Assembly (NCBI GenBank): GCA_024279075.1
Contig: JAJRRX010000310.1
Span: 1 to 5,061 of the forward strand
Direction: 5' to 3'
Origin: Alphaproteobacteria bacterium
GTDB taxonomy: Bacteria; Pseudomonadota; Alphaproteobacteria; Rhodobacterales; Rhodobacteraceae
Length of the DNA stretch: 5,061 nucleotides
The first letter of the stretch is position 1. Each line of letters opens with the position of its first letter. The notes beneath the pieces are model-generated. The model saw nothing but the letters and a program-made list of their open reading frames with translations. It was not told where the DNA came from and did not search any database. The position numbers and the translations under genes were made by a program. This document shows, in pieces, positions 1 through 5,061 of the stretch.

Positions 1-200
1 CCCACCCCGTCAAACAGCACTGTTTTCAGGTTGATGAAAAACTGGTCGCCGGGCAGCAGGGGCAGCGGCACTTGCGACATCCGCACGGCATCATGGGTGG
101 CGGCGACAAAGGTTATCCAGATCGGGAAGGCGACGATGGCGACGCCGAGGATAAGTGTGAAATGGGCCAGAATGGTGGTCAGGGGGCGATTTTCAATCAT
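1..200 (-). CDS. ugpE: UgpE, sn-glycerol-3-phosphate ABC transporter permease (partial, N-terminal 66 codons)
   Basis: This is the N-terminal part of the second membrane permease of the G3P importer. It would pair with UgpA in the inner membrane to form the channel driven by the UgpC ATPase. The visible protein begins MIENRPLTTILAHFTLILGV and continues with a hydrophobic segment (about residues 7-35) containing FVAAT, then PLLPG (residues 46-51 region) and NLKTVLFDGVG. The MIENRP start, the LILG...FP...FVAAT pattern and the later LPG...N...GVG spacing match E. coli UgpE closely. The ATG overlaps the ugpA stop by one base (TGATG), and AGGTGG lies 7 bases upstream inside the ugpA coding end (208-213). 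Translation is therefore probably coupled to ugpA. The gene runs off the left edge, so its EAA loop and remaining membrane segments are not visible. The truncation is due to the window, not a mutation. Confidence 0.93.
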   Translation of the reverse strand, partial: MIENRPLTTILAHFTLILGVAIVAFPIWITFVAATHDAVRMSQVPLPLLPGDQFFINLKTVLFDGV

Positions 201-1081
201 CAGTATTCCACCTTTCTCTCAATGTAGCGGAACTGCACCACCGTCATCACAATCACAATCGCCATCAGGATCACCGATTGTGCGGCGGAGGAGCCAAGGT
301 CAATCGCCACGGCGCCATCATACCAAACCTTGTAAACCAGAATTTCCGTGGCTTTGGCGGGGCCACCTTGGGTAATGGCATGGATAATGCCGAAAGTATC
401 AAAGAACGCATATACGATATTGACCACCAGCAAGAAGAACATGGTGGGAGTGATGAGCGGAAAGATGATGCTCCAGAAGCGCTTCATCGGGCCTGCGCCA
501 TCAATGGCGGCGGCCTCGATCAGTGGTTTGGGAATACTTTGAATGGCAGCAACGAAAAACAGGAAATTATAAGCGATTTGCTTCCATGTGGCAGCAAAAA
601 TCACCAGCGTCATGGCCTCGCCGCCGTTAAGCTTGTGGTTCCAGTCATAGCCGATGGTGTTGAGTGCATAGGCGAAAATACCCAGTGTCGGATCAAACAT
701 AAACACCCAGAGGGCGCCAGCGATTACGGGGGCCACGGCGTAGGGCCAGATCAGCAGGGTGCGGTAGGTAAACACGCCTTTTACAATCCGGTCGACCATC
801 GCAGCGAGCATCAGGGCAATGCTCATGGCGAGGCCAGCGACGAGGAAGGAAAAGAAAGCGGTGCGCTTGAAGGCACCTAGGTAGTATTTGTCATTAAAAA
901 GATCTTTGAAATTTTCAAACCAAACAAATTCGGTGCTGAGACCAAACATATCTTCCATTAAAAAAGACTGATAGAGCGCTTGTCCGGCGGGCCACATGAA
1001 AAATACAAGCGTGACCACGATTTGTGGTGCGACCAACAGAAAGGGCAGGATAGACGGCCCGAAATGCACTCTTTTTAGCAT
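200..1081 (-). CDS. ugpA: UgpA, sn-glycerol-3-phosphate ABC transporter permease
   Basis: UgpA is an inner-membrane permease subunit of the UgpBAEC importer. At 293 residues it matches the usual length (about 295). Six hydrophobic segments are visible, roughly at residues 11-33, 72-96, 106-128, 155-180, 208-230 and 262-284. The cytoplasmic EAA loop that docks on the ATPase is intact: EAA at 189-191, then IDGAGP (193-198) and the closing P208. Family-typical stretches shared with E. coli UgpA include LLVAPQ near the N-terminus, LPYAVAP-like WPYAVAP (112-118), GYDWNH (144-149), WKQIAYNFLFF (166-176) and SSAAQSV near the C-terminus. The ATG is preceded by a G-rich run (1086-1091), which is a weak, non-canonical ribosome-binding site. 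The gene lies 54 bases downstream of ugpB, behind a stem-loop, and overlaps ugpE by one base. A general sugar-type MalF-like permease is the only alternative, and the UgpA-specific motifs make it unlikely. Confidence 0.96.
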   Translation of the reverse strand: MLKRVHFGPSILPFLLVAPQIVVTLVFFMWPAGQALYQSFLMEDMFGLSTEFVWFENFKDLFNDKYYLGAFKRTAFFSFLVAGLAMSIALMLAAMVDRIVKGVFTYRTLLIWPYAVAPVIAGALWVFMFDPTLGIFAYALNTIGYDWNHKLNGGEAMTLVIFAATWKQIAYNFLFFVAAIQSIPKPLIEAAAIDGAGPMKRFWSIIFPLITPTMFFLLVVNIVYAFFDTFGIIHAITQGGPAKATEILVYKVWYDGAVAIDLGSSAAQSVILMAIVIVMTVVQFRYIERKVEY

Positions 1082-1092
1082 GTTTCCCCCCG

Positions 1093-1125
1093 AAAAAAGC
1101 TGCCCCCCGCCATAAGGCGAGGGGC
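1093..1125 (-). terminator. Intercistronic stem-loop plus T-run between ugpB and ugpA (probable partial terminator)
   Basis: Read on the minus strand, a 10-bp stem (1116-1125 pairing with 1102-1111, all Watson-Crick except one G-U) closes a 4-base loop. Three bases later comes a run of six T (1098-1093). The arms are GCCCCTCGCC and GGCGGGGGGC. The stem begins 10 bases after the ugpB stop codon. This is the classical form of an intrinsic terminator. Because ugpA and ugpE follow at once in the same direction with no clear promoter of their own, it probably lets only part of transcription through, or protects the ugpB mRNA 3' end. Confidence 0.8.
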
Positions 1126-1135
1126 TATATTTTAC

Positions 1136-2440
1136 TTAGTTATTGGCATTCTCGAATTTCTCGAGTAGCGCGTTGCCACGCTCAACTGCGGTATCAAGTG
1201 CTTCTTGTGCGGTTACATCACCCGCCCAAAGCGCTTCCATCTCTTCGTTGATGATATCGCGAATCTGCACAAAGCTACCAAAGCGCACACCGCGCGAGTT
1301 GGCGGTAGGCGTGTTCAGGCTCAGCTGTGCAATCGCCGTATCTGTGCCAGGGTTTTCGTCATAAAAACCTTGCTCACGAGACAGGTCGGAAGCGGCTGTG
1401 GTAATCGGCACATAGCCGGTTTCCTGATGCCACCAAGCTTGCACGTCTGAACCGGAAAGGTAGTTCATGAAGGCTGCAACGCCGGGGTAGTTGGCCTCTG
1501 GCTTGCCACGCAGCACCCAAAGGGTTGCGCCACCAATGATGGAGTTTTGCGGGGCTTCTGCTACATCTGTATCCAGTGGTAGCATAGCTTGGCCAAACTC
1601 AAATTCAGCTTGGGAAACCATCGAGCCATAATAAGCCGAAGAGTTCATCCACATGCCACACTCACCCGAGGTGAACAAGGAAAGGCTGTCACCACGACGG
1701 CCACCATATTTGAAGATGCCGCTTTCTTGGCTATCCGCAATAGATTGCAGGCGGTTGGCAACCGCTTCGTTGTTAAACGTAAAGCGGGTGTTGAGGCCTG
1801 CAAAACCGTTTTCTTCGGTGCCCATCGGAATATCATTCCATGCGCTGTAGTTTTCGATCATCACCCAGCTCTGCCAGCCAAACGAATAACCACAGCTCAT
1901 GCCGCTATCCAGCAGCTTTTGCGCGTCTTCATTTACTTCGTCCCATGTGGTCGGCGGGTTTTCAATGCCAGCCTTGGCAAAGGCATCTTTGTTATACCAC
2001 AGCACAGGGGTAGAGGAGTTGAACGGCATGGACAGCAGATCGCCATCCGATGTTTGATAATAAGACACCACGGCTGGCAGGTAGATCGACTGGTCGAACT
2101 CTACGCCAGCATCGGCCATCAGATCAGAGATCGGATACACAGCGCCTTTAGCGGCCATCATGGTGGCAGTGCCAACCTCGAAAACCTGCACAATGTCTGG
2201 CTGCTCGCCAGCACGGAACGCAGCCACGGCGGCGGTCATAGTTTCGGTGTAGTTGCCCTTATAAGAAGGCACGACCACATAATCGCTTTGGCTGGCGTTA
2301 AAATCAGCCGCGATGCGGTCTACGCGCTCGCCATTGGCGCCGCCCATAGCATGCCACCACTGGATCTCTGTTTGCGCAAAGGCGCCACTCGCAAAGGAAG
2401 CCGCCGTAACAGCCCCCAGAATATATTTAGTAATTCGCAT
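1136..2440 (-). CDS. ugpB: UgpB, periplasmic sn-glycerol-3-phosphate-binding protein
   Basis: UgpB is the periplasmic solute-binding protein that delivers G3P to UgpAE; E. coli UgpB also binds glycerophosphocholine. The 434-residue precursor (E. coli 438) has a Sec signal peptide: MRITK, a hydrophobic core, and likely cleavage after AFA at about residue 22. Mature regions that match E. coli UgpB include KGNY (61-64), FEVGTATMM (87-95), FNSSTPVLWYNKDAF (140-154), GWQSWVMIENYSAWN (178-192), SS at 267-268, IIGGATLWV (301-309), WHQETGYVPIT (337-347), SREQGFY and RGVRFG (383-388). These stretches contain the residues I would equate with the ligand pocket: W179 and W182 (the tryptophan pair), Y343 and R386. 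Two cysteines (173 and 261) align with cysteines in E. coli UgpB, so a disulfide is possible but not shown. The ATG has a good GGGAG site (2447-2451) 6 bases upstream. It follows glpD by 42 bases, and a stem-loop terminator lies just after it. Confidence 0.97.
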   Translation of the reverse strand: MRITKYILGAVTAASFASGAFAQTEIQWWHAMGGANGERVDRIAADFNASQSDYVVVPSYKGNYTETMTAAVAAFRAGEQPDIVQVFEVGTATMMAAKGAVYPISDLMADAGVEFDQSIYLPAVVSYYQTSDGDLLSMPFNSSTPVLWYNKDAFAKAGIENPPTTWDEVNEDAQKLLDSGMSCGYSFGWQSWVMIENYSAWNDIPMGTEENGFAGLNTRFTFNNEAVANRLQSIADSQESGIFKYGGRRGDSLSLFTSGECGMWMNSSAYYGSMVSQAEFEFGQAMLPLDTDVAEAPQNSIIGGATLWVLRGKPEANYPGVAAFMNYLSGSDVQAWWHQETGYVPITTAASDLSREQGFYDENPGTDTAIAQLSLNTPTANSRGVRFGSFVQIRDIINEEMEALWAGDVTAQEALDTAVERGNALLEKFENANN

Positions 2441-2482
2441 TATCTTCTCCCATGAAGTTTGCAGTTTGGTCTTAATTTCGTT

Positions 2483-3997
2483 TCACGACACTTTTTTTAT
2501 GTTTTCGTGACGGTTCTGCTTATCCAACCAGCTTTCCAGCTGCTTGGCTTGTTCGGGCGTAAAATGCAGCCCCAGCTTGGTGCGCCGCCAAAGGATATCC
2601 TCGGAAGTCGCAGCAAATTCGTGTTCACATAGCCAATTAACCTCGGTCTCTGTCAGGCCTGCGCCAAAACCTTCACCAAGGTCTGTGGCGGCTTTTGCCC
2701 CGTCCAGCATAATGGCCGCATCTGTGCCATAAGTGCGAATAAGGCGCTGGGCCGTTTCGGGGGTGAGGAAAGGATAATCCGCCTTTAGGGCAGCAAGCAG
2801 GCGGGGCGCACCGTCATGCGCAAAATCCCCGCCCGGCAGCGCTGCCGTAGCAGTCCAAGGGCCGGTGGCCTGTTTGAAATGGGTATCAAGCTTGGCCAGC
2901 GCGGCTTCGGCCAGCTTGCGATAGGTTGTGATTTTGCCGCCAAACACGCTGAGCAACGGCGCGCCGTCTTCATTTAGGCTCAACACATAATCGCGCGTGG
3001 CCTCGGTGGCGCTGCTGGCATGGTCATCATAAAGCGGGCGGGTGCCGGAATAAGTCCAGACGATATCCTCTGGGTTGATTTCTTCGCTGAAGTATTCCGA
3101 GGCAAAACCACGCAGATAATCGGCCTCTTCTTCGGTGCACACCGGCTTTGAGAGGTCCTCGCCTTGGTCATGATCCGTGGTGCCAATCAGGGTAAACTCA
3201 CCCTCATAAGGGATGGCAAATATGATGCGATTATCCGAGCCTTGGAAAAAATAAGCTCGATCATGGGCAAACTTTTTGCGAATAACGATATGCGAGCCGC
3301 GCACCAATCGCACGCCCTCGCGGGTATCAAGCTTCAAGGTTTCCTGAACAACCTGCGCCACCCAAGGCCCAGCTGCATTAACCAAAACGCGGGTGCGGAT
3401 CATACGATATTCGCCATCCGTATCCAGTTCCACCTCCCAATGGTCGCCGCGCCGTTTGGCGGCAATTACCTTGGTGCGGGTCATAATCTCAGCCCCGCGC
3501 GCCTGTGCGTCCACTGCGTTCAGCACCACAAGGCGGCTGTCCTGCACCCAGCAATCGGAATATTCAAACGCCTTTTTCAGGAAGGGTTTTAGCGGCTTGC
3601 CCGCCTCGTCTTTGGTCAGGTCCAGCGTCGCTGTGCCCGGCAAAATTTTGCGCCCGCCGAGGTGGTCATACATAAATAACCCAAGCCTAATGAGCCAAGC
3701 GGGGCGCATATCCTTGTGCAAAGGCAGCACAAAGCGCATTGGCCAGCTAATGTGGGGCATGTTTCTGAGCAGCACCTCGCGCTCAATCAGCGCTTCTCGC
3801 ACCAGCCGGAATTTATAGTATTCAAGATAGCGCAAACCACCATGAAACAGCTTGGTTGAGGCCGAAGAGGTGGCGCTGGCAAGATCGTTCATTTCAGCCA
3901 AGCCAACATGCAGCCCACGCCCGGAAGCATCCCGCGCAATGCCGCAGCCATTCACGCCGCCGCCTATTACAAATATATCAAACATAGTGTCTGGCAC
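2483..3997 (-). CDS. glpD: GlpD, aerobic (FAD, quinone-linked) glycerol-3-phosphate dehydrogenase
   Basis: GlpD oxidises sn-glycerol-3-phosphate to dihydroxyacetone phosphate at the inner membrane, using FAD and passing electrons to quinone. From the GTG start chosen here it has 504 residues (E. coli 501). It opens with the dinucleotide-binding fold VIGGGVNGCG (GGGVNG at 12-17), followed by the ATSSAS...HGGLRYLE signature (about 42-59). Residues aligning with E. coli active-site positions are all present: R56/Y57 (E. coli R54/Y55), H236 in RGSHIV, R320 in WTYSGTRP and K355 in FGGKITTYRK. The GlpD C-terminal helical domain (about 395-504) is complete, with DLGEGFG and LWRRTKLGL. Start choice: AGGA sits 6 bases before GTG 3997. 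The ATG at 3985 (500 aa) has no good site, and the TTG at 4024 (513 aa) adds residues not seen in the family and would lie at or before the likely transcript start. It is the first gene of the minus-strand operon, divergent from glpR. Confidence 0.95.
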   Translation of the reverse strand: MPDTMFDIFVIGGGVNGCGIARDASGRGLHVGLAEMNDLASATSSASTKLFHGGLRYLEYYKFRLVREALIEREVLLRNMPHISWPMRFVLPLHKDMRPAWLIRLGLFMYDHLGGRKILPGTATLDLTKDEAGKPLKPFLKKAFEYSDCWVQDSRLVVLNAVDAQARGAEIMTRTKVIAAKRRGDHWEVELDTDGEYRMIRTRVLVNAAGPWVAQVVQETLKLDTREGVRLVRGSHIVIRKKFAHDRAYFFQGSDNRIIFAIPYEGEFTLIGTTDHDQGEDLSKPVCTEEEADYLRGFASEYFSEEINPEDIVWTYSGTRPLYDDHASSATEATRDYVLSLNEDGAPLLSVFGGKITTYRKLAEAALAKLDTHFKQATGPWTATAALPGGDFAHDGAPRLLAALKADYPFLTPETAQRLIRTYGTDAAIMLDGAKAATDLGEGFGAGLTETEVNWLCEHEFAATSEDILWRRTKLGLHFTPEQAKQLESWLDKQNRHENIKKVS

Positions 3998-4007
3998 AGA
4001 TTTTCCT
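3995..4007 (-). promoter_or_regulatory. Ribosome-binding site and GTG start that decide the glpD N-terminus
   Basis: On the minus strand AGGA (4007-4004) precedes GTG (3997-3995) with a 6-base gap, which is good spacing. The downstream ATG at 3985 is about 18 bases from the same AGGA and has no closer purine-rich site. The upstream TTG at 4024 has no convincing site. The resulting start, M-PDTMFDIFVIGGG, leaves the usual short lead before the FAD-binding glycines. Confidence 0.6.
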
Positions 4008-4026
4008 GAAAGGTCTCTTCGCAACG

Positions 4027-4055
4027 AAGATCACTTTATTTTCATTTAAAGTCAA
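4027..4055 (-). promoter_or_regulatory. Candidate glpD promoter
   Basis: On the minus strand TTGACT (4055-4050) matches five of six bases of the housekeeping -35 consensus. A 17-base gap leads to GATCTT (4032-4027), a poor -10. If this promoter is real, transcription would start near 4020, which fits translation from GTG 3997. The -35 lies directly between two copies of an 11-base repeat, where a repressor could block it. The weak -10 keeps this tentative. Confidence 0.35.
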
Positions 4056-4097
4056 TTTATTTTCATAATGTTCGATAAATTTTCGTTTTGTGCGTTT
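4035..4097. promoter_or_regulatory. Probable GlpR operator region: phased TTTC(A/G)T-like repeats
   Basis: The gap between glpR and glpD holds an exact 11-base direct repeat, TTTATTTTCAT, at 4035-4045 and 4056-4066 (21 bases apart). A degenerate third copy, TAAATTTTCGT, lies at 4076-4086 (20 bases further). Weaker C-containing units fall between and after them, so the central C recurs at 4043, 4053, 4064, 4073, 4084 and 4093, close to one helical turn each. DeoR-family repressors such as GlpR bind repeated half-sites of this general kind. Placement between a glpR gene and its target, and around the candidate -35, supports an operator. The T-tracts spaced by two turns may also bend the DNA. 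Confidence 0.55.
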
Positions 4098-4117
4098 GGC
4101 TTGACGTCAGCGAACAT
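4068..4117. promoter_or_regulatory. Inverted pair of E. coli-type GlpR half-sites (ATGTTCG / CGAACAT)
   Basis: ATGTTCG at 4068-4074 and its exact reverse complement CGAACAT at 4111-4117 face each other across 36 bases. Each equals the half-site of the E. coli GlpR operator, where the two halves are nearly adjacent. The start-to-start distance of 43 bases is about four helical turns, so a looped tetramer could in principle touch both. The left copy overlaps the phased repeat region. It could be coincidence for two 7-mers. Confidence 0.35.
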
Positions 4118-4143
4118 GCGTGCCACCCTTGCCACACTGTAAA

Positions 4144-4158
4144 AAGGAGCCTGTAGTG
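4144..4158 (+). promoter_or_regulatory. Ribosome-binding site and GTG start that decide the glpR N-terminus
   Basis: AAGGAG (4144-4149) is followed by 6 bases and then GTG at 4156-4158. Starting here gives MSLSFRQKEIL, which fits the usual DeoR-family beginning (a short lead into the RQ..IL helix). An in-frame GTG at 4120 would add 12 residues (PPLPHCKKEPVV), would place the ribosome-binding site inside the gene and has no site of its own. Confidence 0.8.
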
Positions 4159-4917
4159 AGCCTGAGTTTTCGCCAAAAAGAAATACTGAACATGGTCCGC
4201 ACCTCTGGTCGTGTTGAGGTTGACCCGCTTGCCGAATCGCTTAACGTGACCCCGCAAACCATCCGGCGGGACCTCAACACCCTGTGCAATGAAGGCCACC
4301 TCACCCGCGTTCATGGCGGGGCGATCTTGCAATCGGGCGTGGCCAATACCGCATATGAGGCCCGTAAATCCATGTCCGCCGAGGCCAAACTCGCCATTGG
4401 CCAGCTCTGCGCTGATGCCATCCCCGATGATGCCTCGCTGTTTATCAATATCGGCACCACCACCGAATCCGTCGCCCGCGCCCTGCGCACACGGCGCGAC
4501 CTTTTGGTGATCACCAACAACCTGAACGTGGCCAATATCATGGCGGGCAACCCGAATTGTGGGGTGATGGTTACGGGGGGTATGTTGCGGCGCTCCGATG
4601 GCGGTTTGGTCGGCGAGCAGACCCTTGATACCGTCAAGCAATTTAAGGCGGATTACGCGATAATAGGCGTTTCGGCGATTGATGAAGACGGCTCCCTGCT
4701 GGATTTTGACTATCGCGAAGTCCGCGTGTCTCAAGCCATCATCGCCAATGCCCGCAAGGTTTTTCTCGTGGCTGATGCGTCCAAGCTCACCCGCTCTGCC
4801 CCCGCGCGAATCGGCCATATGCGCGACATCGATGCGTTTTTCACCGATCAGCCGCTTCCGGCCCCTTTGGCGCAGATTTGTGGCCAACACGGGGTGGAAG
4901 TCCACTCTATCGGCTGA
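4156..4917 (+). CDS. glpR: GlpR, DeoR-family glycerol-3-phosphate regulon repressor
   Basis: GlpR is a cytoplasmic transcriptional repressor of G3P catabolism, released from DNA when it binds G3P. It has 253 residues (E. coli GlpR 252). The N-terminal DeoR helix-turn-helix is complete: RQKEIL (6-11), then VEVDPLAESLNVTPQTIRRDL (20-40), then LTRVHGGA (49-56). The C-terminal sensor domain has the sugar-phosphate isomerase-like phosphate-binding features: NIGTTTES (98-105), TNNLNVAN (120-127, identical to E. coli GlpR), GGMLRRSDGGLVGE (141-154), DEDGSLLDFDYREV and the late VADASKL (185-191). The DGSLL(D/E)FDY stretch and TNNLNVAN point to GlpR rather than to DeoR, AgaR or FruR-type relatives. 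It is transcribed away from glpD and probably represses glpD-ugpBAE, and possibly itself, through the shared intergenic region. No strong terminator follows it. Confidence 0.95.
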   Translation: MSLSFRQKEILNMVRTSGRVEVDPLAESLNVTPQTIRRDLNTLCNEGHLTRVHGGAILQSGVANTAYEARKSMSAEAKLAIGQLCADAIPDDASLFINIGTTTESVARALRTRRDLLVITNNLNVANIMAGNPNCGVMVTGGMLRRSDGGLVGEQTLDTVKQFKADYAIIGVSAIDEDGSLLDFDYREVRVSQAIIANARKVFLVADASKLTRSAPARIGHMRDIDAFFTDQPLPAPLAQICGQHGVEVHSIG

Positions 4918-5043
4918 TTTAAGCGCAATCGCGCCGACCTGAAATATTTTGTAATATTTTCCTTGCCTTATGCCCCTAAGGCTCCGAAACTAGCGCCGCA
5001 GCTTTATGCACCGTTCATGTTGAACAACTTAAGGAGTATTTTA
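4918..5043. other. Intergenic gap after glpR with small repeats, no clear terminator
   Basis: This stretch has no gene. It contains a 4-bp GCGC hairpin (4923-4934) and two AATATTTT copies 10 bases apart (4943-4950 and 4953-4960). There is also a 6-bp inverted repeat GCCTTA/TAAGGC with a 6-base loop (4965-4982), and a GTTCA-TGT-TGAAC inverted repeat (5013-5025) just before the next ribosome-binding site. None of the hairpins is followed by a T-run, so none is a convincing intrinsic terminator. A promoter for the next gene may lie here, but I see no good -35/-10 pair. Confidence 0.5.
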
Positions 5044-5061
5044 ATGCTACGTGCAAAATTA
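5044..5061 (+). CDS. Start of an unidentified gene (first six codons only)
   Basis: AAGGAG (5031-5036) followed by 7 bases and an ATG at 5044 gives an excellent translation start. The six visible codons read MLRAKL with no stop before the window ends. The basic, then presumably hydrophobic, start would suit a signal peptide or membrane protein, but six residues cannot identify it. It runs in the same direction as glpR, 126 bases further on. I cannot tell whether it belongs to the G3P regulon. Confidence 0.55.

Noticed and set aside
278..880. A 200-codon open frame on the plus strand antisense to ugpA
   Set aside because: Low-complexity, Gly/His-rich translation with no domain; the minus-strand gene is a complete UgpA.
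1086..1091. Possible absence of a ribosome-binding site for ugpA, suggesting a wrong start
   Set aside because: The G6 run is close enough to serve as a weak site, and the protein beginning MLKRVHFGPSILPFLLVAPQ aligns with the UgpA N-terminus, so the start is kept.
1589..2455. A 288-codon open frame on the plus strand antisense to ugpB
   Set aside because: The translation is rich in His, Arg and Ala with no recognisable domain, and ugpB on the other strand matches UgpB along its whole length.
2492..2498. A7 run (minus strand) near the glpD stop as a programmed frameshift site
   Set aside because: A -1 shift would add only about six residues past the catalytic and C-terminal domains before a stop, and there is no clear stimulatory structure. 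The run simply encodes lysines.
3164..3818. Open frames on the plus strand antisense to glpD
   Set aside because: They overlap conserved GlpD coding sequence and show no motifs or translation signals of their own.
4063..4905. A 280-codon open frame on the minus strand, almost fully antisense to glpR
   Set aside because: It lies opposite a gene with an unmistakable GlpR protein, its translation resembles no family I know, and its start has no ribosome-binding site. It is a by-product of codon bias on the opposite strand.
5013..5025. GTTCA-TGT-TGAAC inverted repeat as a GlpR operator
   Set aside because: The arms are short and only partly resemble ATGTTCG. It sits next to the ribosome-binding site of the next gene and is as likely to be chance.

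Overview
The window looks like ordinary chromosomal DNA from an alphaproteobacterium. A Rhodobacterales-like marine or host-associated lineage is my best guess. The basis is moderate GC content, AGGAG-type ribosome-binding sites, GTG starts, and a glycerol-3-phosphate (G3P) locus in which glpR, glpD and ugp genes sit together. The taxonomic call is inference; the gene identities are much firmer, resting on long stretches I can align from memory to the E. coli Glp and Ugp proteins.

Layout: a divergent regulatory region (about 3998-4155) separates two transcription units. On the minus strand, reading leftward, come glpD (aerobic G3P dehydrogenase), ugpB (periplasmic G3P-binding protein), ugpA (permease) and the first 66 codons of ugpE (second permease), which is cut by the window edge. 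On the plus strand glpR (DeoR-family repressor) runs rightward. A 126-base gap follows, and then the first six codons of an unidentified gene that has a strong ribosome-binding site. The transporter ATPase (ugpC) is not in view and would be expected to the left of position 1.

How the genes work together: UgpB captures G3P (and possibly glycerophosphodiesters) in the periplasm. UgpA and UgpE, with an ATPase, move it inward. GlpD at the inner membrane oxidises it to dihydroxyacetone phosphate and feeds electrons to quinone. GlpR probably senses G3P and represses both directions from the shared intergenic region. That region carries T-rich, roughly helically phased TTTC(A/G)T-like repeats and two E. 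coli-like GlpR half-sites. Placing ugp behind glpD makes uptake part of a carbon-catabolic unit; in E. coli it is part of the phosphate-starvation regulon.

The most distinctive non-coding element besides the operator region is a strong stem-loop with a T-run between ugpB and ugpA. It is probably a partial terminator that sets a high ratio of binding protein to permease. I found no mobile element, CRISPR array, tRNA or rRNA, and no evidence for a previously undescribed system.
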